A DNA stretch of 64,000 bases from contig NC_089315.1 of assembly GCF_036669915.1 (NCBI RefSeq), positions 19,535,010-19,599,009 of the forward strand, written 5' to 3'. Every line of letters starts with the position of its first letter. The stretch's first letter is position 1. This stretch comes from Pocillopora verrucosa. Its lineage: Eukaryota; Cnidaria; Anthozoa; Scleractinia; Pocilloporidae. Shown in pieces: positions 60,301 through 64,000 of the stretch. The notes beneath the pieces were generated by a model that did no database searches, was not told the origin of the DNA, and saw nothing but the letters and a program-made list of their open reading frames with translations. Position numbers and translations under genes: made by a program.

Positions 60301-63300
60301 AGCTTGTGCCCTGGCTAGTACAAGGAGGAAATCTTCCCTAGACACTAGTAATAAGCTATCACTGTAAACCCAAGCAATCTGAGAAAAAAAGGAACAAGTT
60401 GTGAGGAGTTAATACAATCCTCCTTTTAATTAATTTCATTAAATTTCTAATGAAAAAAGGTGATACTATTGAACAAAGAACCTACTTCTCTCATTGTCAC
60501 AGTTCTTGCAGTTGCTTGGTCAGCAGATACAGCTGCTAAAGCATGCTCAATGGATATGTTTCTGATACCCTAGATCATACAAAATTGGTAAAAATTAAAG
60601 GCTAAGTACTTAACATCACAGATATCTAAATTATATTAGTTTGTGAGTTTTGCAGGCATAAATATTTATCACACAACAACAATTATTCATAATTCACCTT
60701 CAAGATAACTTTTGGCTGTGACACAGCCAGAGTCCCATTCGCCAGTGGCTTGAAGAAAAGTTTAAAACTCATATTTCCTCCATAAGCTCCAATCTAAGGA
60801 CAAAAAATTACAACATTACTATCATTCACTTGCACTGATGGGCATATTCCACTCATATCAGATGTTCAGTAAACTGTAATTTGACTTGAAAGGGTTCCTT
60901 CCTCAGACTAGGAATTCAGTTCATTCTTAGAAAAAATGCCTCAGTTTTGTCTTCATTTACTTCACAAGCATTTGTCTGATGACCCAGGGTTGTATGTTAT
61001 ATCTGATAGTAAAGGAGCACTTCCAGTTATCATTAAGGCTTTCCCAATGTACTCATTCAGTTGTGAAATCATAATGCCAATAAACTGCAAAACTTGACAC
61101 TTAGTTAACACCATATTCCTCTCAACTTTATCTGCTTGTTAAGTGTAATTAAAACTACAGAAATCATTCATAGTCTACATTTACATGACTAAAGGTTTCA
61201 TGACTATATATTCTCTAACTGAATACAACATAACTCAGCACTAGTGTTCTCACCAGACTGTGATCAGTGAAGTTAGCACTTGCTTTCCAATAGAGCGTTT
61301 TATTAGTTGACACATTTGCTGCAATCATGGTTACTGGGACACTGTCATCCTAACAAAAATACAGATTTCAATGTAGGAGATTCTAATTCTGCTATTTAAA
61401 CTAATTTTGAAAGATACTTTGAAAAAGCTAAAAGGGAAACATTGGTTATTTCTAGGGCTTAAGTAACCCCTTCCACACGAGAGATGAATACATGAATATG
61501 GCATCACAAAATACTTGCAGTCTATTCCCAAATAGAATTTCAAAATAACATCACTCAACCATGCATCCACATCTTAATTTGCACCAATCTCCAAATAGTA
61601 AAAACGCTTTTTTGAACAAACACTTTCTTACCATTACAGAGATTTGAGAGACTTCTATGTAGTTCTGGTTGTCAGTATATGATCCCAATTTCCAAACATT
61701 CAGGTCAACTTGATTCTAAAGCAGTTAACAACAACTTTCAGTCATAGTTAAACATTTACCATACATTGTAAGTTCTTTTGGATATTCCTTTCAAAATTAC
61801 ATGTAGGTACTTATCAAACAATTCCATGCATCACATTTCTACAAGGCAAAATTTATGACCAGGAAAATGTCACATTTACCATGCTGTCAGAATGATTCTA
61901 AGAAGTGGCAGAGTCACCAAATAGTTCAACAATAAATTTGATTCCTTCAAAACTTTCATCAATTAAACATTGCTAGTCAGTAATACTCTCTCGTCATTTG
62001 CACTGATGGCATGATCCCATTATAAAAAAGATGGGAGTTGAATTATATTACACACCATCCATAGCTCAGGCTTTAAACACTTTGTCACAAGTCAACATCA
62101 AAGTACACAATGATTTACAAGGGCAATGCAGTGAGATGATTTGCTAACATCATTGACAATCATAAGCAGTGTCTTTCTTTCACCTTTTTTCTGTAATGTC
62201 TTGTACTGCTGCAGTTGGTACTGATGCCCATACACACACAATTTGTACATCCTTCAGGGTTACTGCTTGTCAAGTAGAAATACCCATTCTTACATCTGTC
62301 ACAAAGCAAACCAGCTGAGTTGTTCTGGAGAAAATTAATCAAAATGAATCACTGAGTTATCAGGAAATGTATAAACACAGATTACTCTAGATGAGTTTAA
62401 AGTTGTTGCATTGGGTTTCTGTTCACCATTCATTATTTTCCTTTATGTATCAGGCGTAATTTACCCAGAGACCATTTTGATCACTACTGTATTGGCAATT
62501 ACTTGGAGATGTTTTGGTGTCAAGTGACTGCCATCTTAAAACTACATCTAACAGAAAAATTTTTAGTTTCTTTGACAGTGCATAGCCCAGCTTATTCAAT
62601 TGCTAAAAAGGCTTCTGCACTAAATATCGCTGTGTTGTTTGAGCTGATAACTTTTCTTTATACAGTAAACACAGCTGCAATAGCCTGTAGGATTTACACT
62701 TGAATGTATATTAAGTTAACATAAATGTATTTTTCCACTGAGGTAAATTAAATTTACACTGCCCTAACCTTGCAAGGACACTGCTGGGAGACTTTGTCAC
62801 ACACTTCACTCAAACTTCCATTTCCATTACAGTTACATGGAGAACAACCAGAGGTGGAGAAATTTTTGTAGCCATTCATGCACTCAGTACACTTCTCACC
62901 TTGTACACCAGGCTTACAGCTATAATGAGTTACAACAGAAAAATATATTGGTAAATACCTCACACTAACTGAGTTTGAGCCCCATACTGTAAGCTATGTA
63001 TCCAAGTCTTTTTTTATTTTCAGATTTATGGCCCAAGTACAAAGTGTGCAAGCCATAAATATGAGTGGCAAAAACAAGGTGCTATAACTTTCAATATGAA
63101 CCAAGAAAACAAGGTAGCAAATTTTTATTATATCCCTAGGTTCAAGAAGAGGAGGAAGATTTCCATTCAAACAAATCTTTGAATTTAGCAGACCATATGT
63201 AGTAAAAAAAGGCCTGCTACATTGATATATCAAAGCACACATACTAACTGACACCAATTATCACAAGAAAGCTAATTAAAACTGACACTGGGGTTTAAGG

Positions 63301-63790
63301 TGAAAATTGATGGGAGCACTCCTAAAGACATTATAAGGAGCTCAATCAAACAAATGGGTTGTATTGGTACAGGATCAGCAGCATGTTATAAAACATTTGC
63401 ACAATACAGTCAAATGTGTTTTTATACTCAGAAAAGAAAATATGAAATTATGTACTATTATTTTACATCTTCTACCTGCAAATCCCTGTGGTAAGGTTAC
63501 ACTGCAAATTCATAGATCCAACTGAGCTGCAGTTACAAGCCTAAAAGACAAGTTTATGCAAGAAAGTTAATTTGAAAAATTTGGATACCTTTCCAGAGAG
63601 CCAGAAATTTAGTTCAATGTTTCATCCAAGGGGAAGCATGTAAAAAAAATTACCTCACAACCAACTGTTTCATTCCATCCCCAAAATGTGTAATTACACT
63701 GATTGCATGTGCGACCAACAGTGTTAGGAGGACAGGTGCACTGGCCAGACTCAGCATCACAAATTTTATCCTCTCCAACACAACCACAAG
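39215..63790 (-). CDS. Laminin subunit alpha, about 2,240 C-terminal residues in 44 exons (5' part beyond the window)
   Basis: The domain order EGF-like (LE) modules, laminin IV (L4), LE modules, coiled coil, LG1-5 and stop is that of a laminin alpha chain; only alpha chains have LG domains. The 44 exons sum to 6,725 coding bases with every junction in phase; exon coordinates are given in the block entries. The stop codon is at 39215-39217 after LGCNAPRQA. Laminin alpha is secreted, pairs with beta and gamma chains through the coiled coil, and anchors cells to the basement membrane (the mesoglea boundary in cnidarians) through its LG domains. The L4 plus LE layout resembles vertebrate alpha-1/2/5, but orthology to one of them cannot be settled here. 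No N-terminal LN domain is in the window. Confidence 0.96.
42780..44679 (-). CDS. Laminin alpha LG3 domain and proline-rich LG3-LG4 linker
   Basis: Exons 44545-44679, 43977-44125, 43149-43322, 42780-43019. LG3 includes [29 protein letters not shown] and LWIGGVDD. Like LG2 it has no cysteine ([12 protein letters not shown] at the usual GC site). The linker has [19 protein letters not shown], a proline-rich hinge at the place where vertebrate alpha chains have the LG3-LG4 spacer. I see no dibasic furin-type site in it. Confidence 0.9.
45383..47203 (-). CDS. Laminin alpha LG2 domain, without cysteines
   Basis: Exons 47035-47203, 45873-46150, 45383-45539. The beta-strand pattern is clear ([39 protein letters not shown]). 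Where LG domains normally have a GC pair, this reads FAGALRYV, and the closing cysteine is also missing. There are no cysteines in the domain. Confidence 0.9.
46219..46296. repeat. Pure C/T tract, about 78 bp
   Basis: Runs of CCCCTCCCCCCT continue without purines, 69 bp upstream (in gene order) of the LG2 exon at 45873-46150, close to its acceptor. On the transcribed minus strand it is G/A only. It can be triplex- or quadruplex-prone and is a likely assembly trouble spot. Confidence 0.95.
47336..48441 (-). CDS. Laminin alpha LG1 domain
   Basis: Exons 48155-48441, 47834-47987, 47336-47454. It starts [15 protein letters not shown], has [10 protein letters not shown] and the GGLP motif (HIGGLPDGV), and closes with the standard [11 protein letters not shown] and FCSR cysteines. 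Confidence 0.92.
47589..47785. mobile_element. piggyBac-like MITE, diverged copy 4 (laminin intron)
   Basis: It begins after TTAA at 47585 with TCCTTCACGTTC. The right half, TTCTTTAGTTGGTGATCATT and GAGAAATTAGATGCTGGTCA, matches copies at 24359 and 33210. Its right end is eroded (GAGAGTTG). Confidence 0.5.
49014..55504 (-). CDS. Laminin alpha block: coiled-coil domain (laminin I/II)
   Basis: Exons 55350-55504, 54337-54441, 53913-54024, 52578-52924, 52160-52276, 51477-51637, 50878-51016, 50232-50343, 49594-49920, 49014-49168. It opens with CPRC, the paired cysteines that link the three chains, then about 575 residues of heptad-type sequence rich in L, E, Q, N and S with no proline-rich breaks, for example [10 protein letters not shown] and [12 protein letters not shown]. 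The end, LRRARE, runs straight into LG1. Confidence 0.93.
50438..50501. repeat. Imperfect GAT/AAT microsatellite
   Basis: A run of ATG, GAT and AAT triplets lies in a laminin coiled-coil intron. Confidence 0.85.
51052..51327 (-). other. Open frame inside a laminin intron, possible retroelement relic
   Basis: A 91-codon frame lies wholly inside the intron 51017-51476. It reads protein-like ([35 protein letters not shown]). The pattern reminds me loosely of the region after the reverse transcriptase of DIRS-type retroelements, but I cannot support an assignment. Confidence 0.2.
55724..59580 (-). CDS. Laminin alpha block: six LE modules between L4 and the coiled coil
   Basis: Exons 59461-59580, 58804-58928, 58246-58326, 57962-58155, 57369-57475, 56424-56601, 55724-55870. 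After the end of the split module, six LE modules begin [50 protein letters not shown] and [10 protein letters not shown]. The second is atypical, with the spacing [14 protein letters not shown]. Exon 57962-58155 has a weak donor (GTCCTT). Many NxT/NxS glycosylation sequons are present. Confidence 0.93.
59160..59412. repeat. Dispersed coral-type repeat in a laminin intron
   Basis: The segment has several CCAAT/ATTGG words in both orientations (GCCAATCGG, GATTGGTTTTAG, TGATTGGTTGAAAG, ACCAATCACTGAGCG). It is open in both strands, a usual sign of repeat sequence rather than a gene. I recall similar sequence being widespread in coral genomes, but this was not checked. Confidence 0.35.
59797..61715 (-). 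CDS. Laminin alpha block: laminin IV type A (L4) module
   Basis: Exons 61632-61715, 61254-61349, 60698-60793, 60486-60569, 60248-60378 and 59797-59908. The module is about 180 residues, starts [16 protein letters not shown] and includes [21 protein letters not shown] and a C-terminal [20 protein letters not shown], all typical of L4. It contains no cysteine until [14 protein letters not shown], where the split LE module resumes. Four of the six exons are 84 or 96 bp and phase 0 at both ends. Confidence 0.9.
62184..63790 (-). CDS. Laminin alpha block: LE modules upstream of L4
   Basis: Exons 63654-63790, 63476-63540, 62769-62919, 62184-62324. They code three full LE modules with eight-cysteine spacing ([19 protein letters not shown], then CNCSS, then CNCNGNG) and the first half of a fourth, [12 protein letters not shown], which is split by the L4 insertion as in other laminins. 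The first exon starts in phase 2, so at least one exon precedes it outside the window. Confidence 0.93.
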
Positions 63791-64000
63791 CTAGAAGAAA
63801 AAAGAGGAGGAGATTGCATATTCTTTAAGGTATTATTTCTGGTGGTAATCAATCTTAAACATATACTTTACTCTACAAAGAAAAAACTTTCACATACTGC
63901 ACATCATTTGAGTGAAAAGGAATTAAGTACAGCACAGTATACACACATCCACATGGGACAAGGACCAAAAGTGTCCTGATATACTGCTAGATTCTTCTTT

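Noticed and set aside
1..64000. CRISPR arrays, bacterial operons or phage modules
   Set aside because: The sequence is eukaryotic, with spliced genes throughout; the only regular array is the coding 120-bp TPR repeat.

Overview
The window looks like nuclear DNA from an anthozoan cnidarian, most likely a stony coral. It is AT-rich and intron-rich. It carries typical cnidarian gene-family expansions (intronless rhodopsin-class GPCRs and large TPR-repeat genes) and many short non-autonomous repeats. I read exon structures by eye from splice sites, reading phase and remembered family sequences; no search was run, and the species call is inference.

Layout. Positions 1-1344 hold the 5' part of a THAP-domain gene on the minus strand, with a CRE/YY1-like promoter just upstream. 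From 1.4 to 5.8 kb I see no convincing gene. Positions 5829-8476 hold a degraded TPR-array gene (14 near-identical 120-bp units) with an in-frame stop, frameshifts and a lost C-terminal domain. Two intact single-exon GPCR genes lie at 10609-11559 and 13784-14722 (minus). A wrecked GPCR copy at 18736-19812 (plus) carries an antisense fragment of a TPR gene.

From 20.4 to 35.8 kb lies a compact block of conserved single-copy genes in two head-to-head pairs. The first is an NR2C2AP homologue (minus) with SIRT6 (plus), 283 bp between start codons. The second is RPP14, the RNase P protein p14 (minus), with LRRC72 (plus), 107 bp between start codons. All four could be assembled exon by exon with consistent phases and lengths close to the human proteins. 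A small two-helix membrane-protein frame follows at about 37.1-37.6 kb.

From 39215 to the right edge (last exon 63790) runs a laminin alpha-chain gene on the minus strand. The window has 44 phase-consistent coding exons, about 2,240 residues. They cover laminin-EGF modules, a laminin IV (L4) module, more EGF modules, the coiled coil, five LG domains and the stop. The N-terminal exons lie beyond the window.

Repeats include four diverged copies of a roughly 204-bp TTAA/CCCT element that looks like a piggyBac-type MITE, a second dispersed MITE family with three copies, a hairpin MITE, a tRNA-like SINE, and a possible solo LTR.
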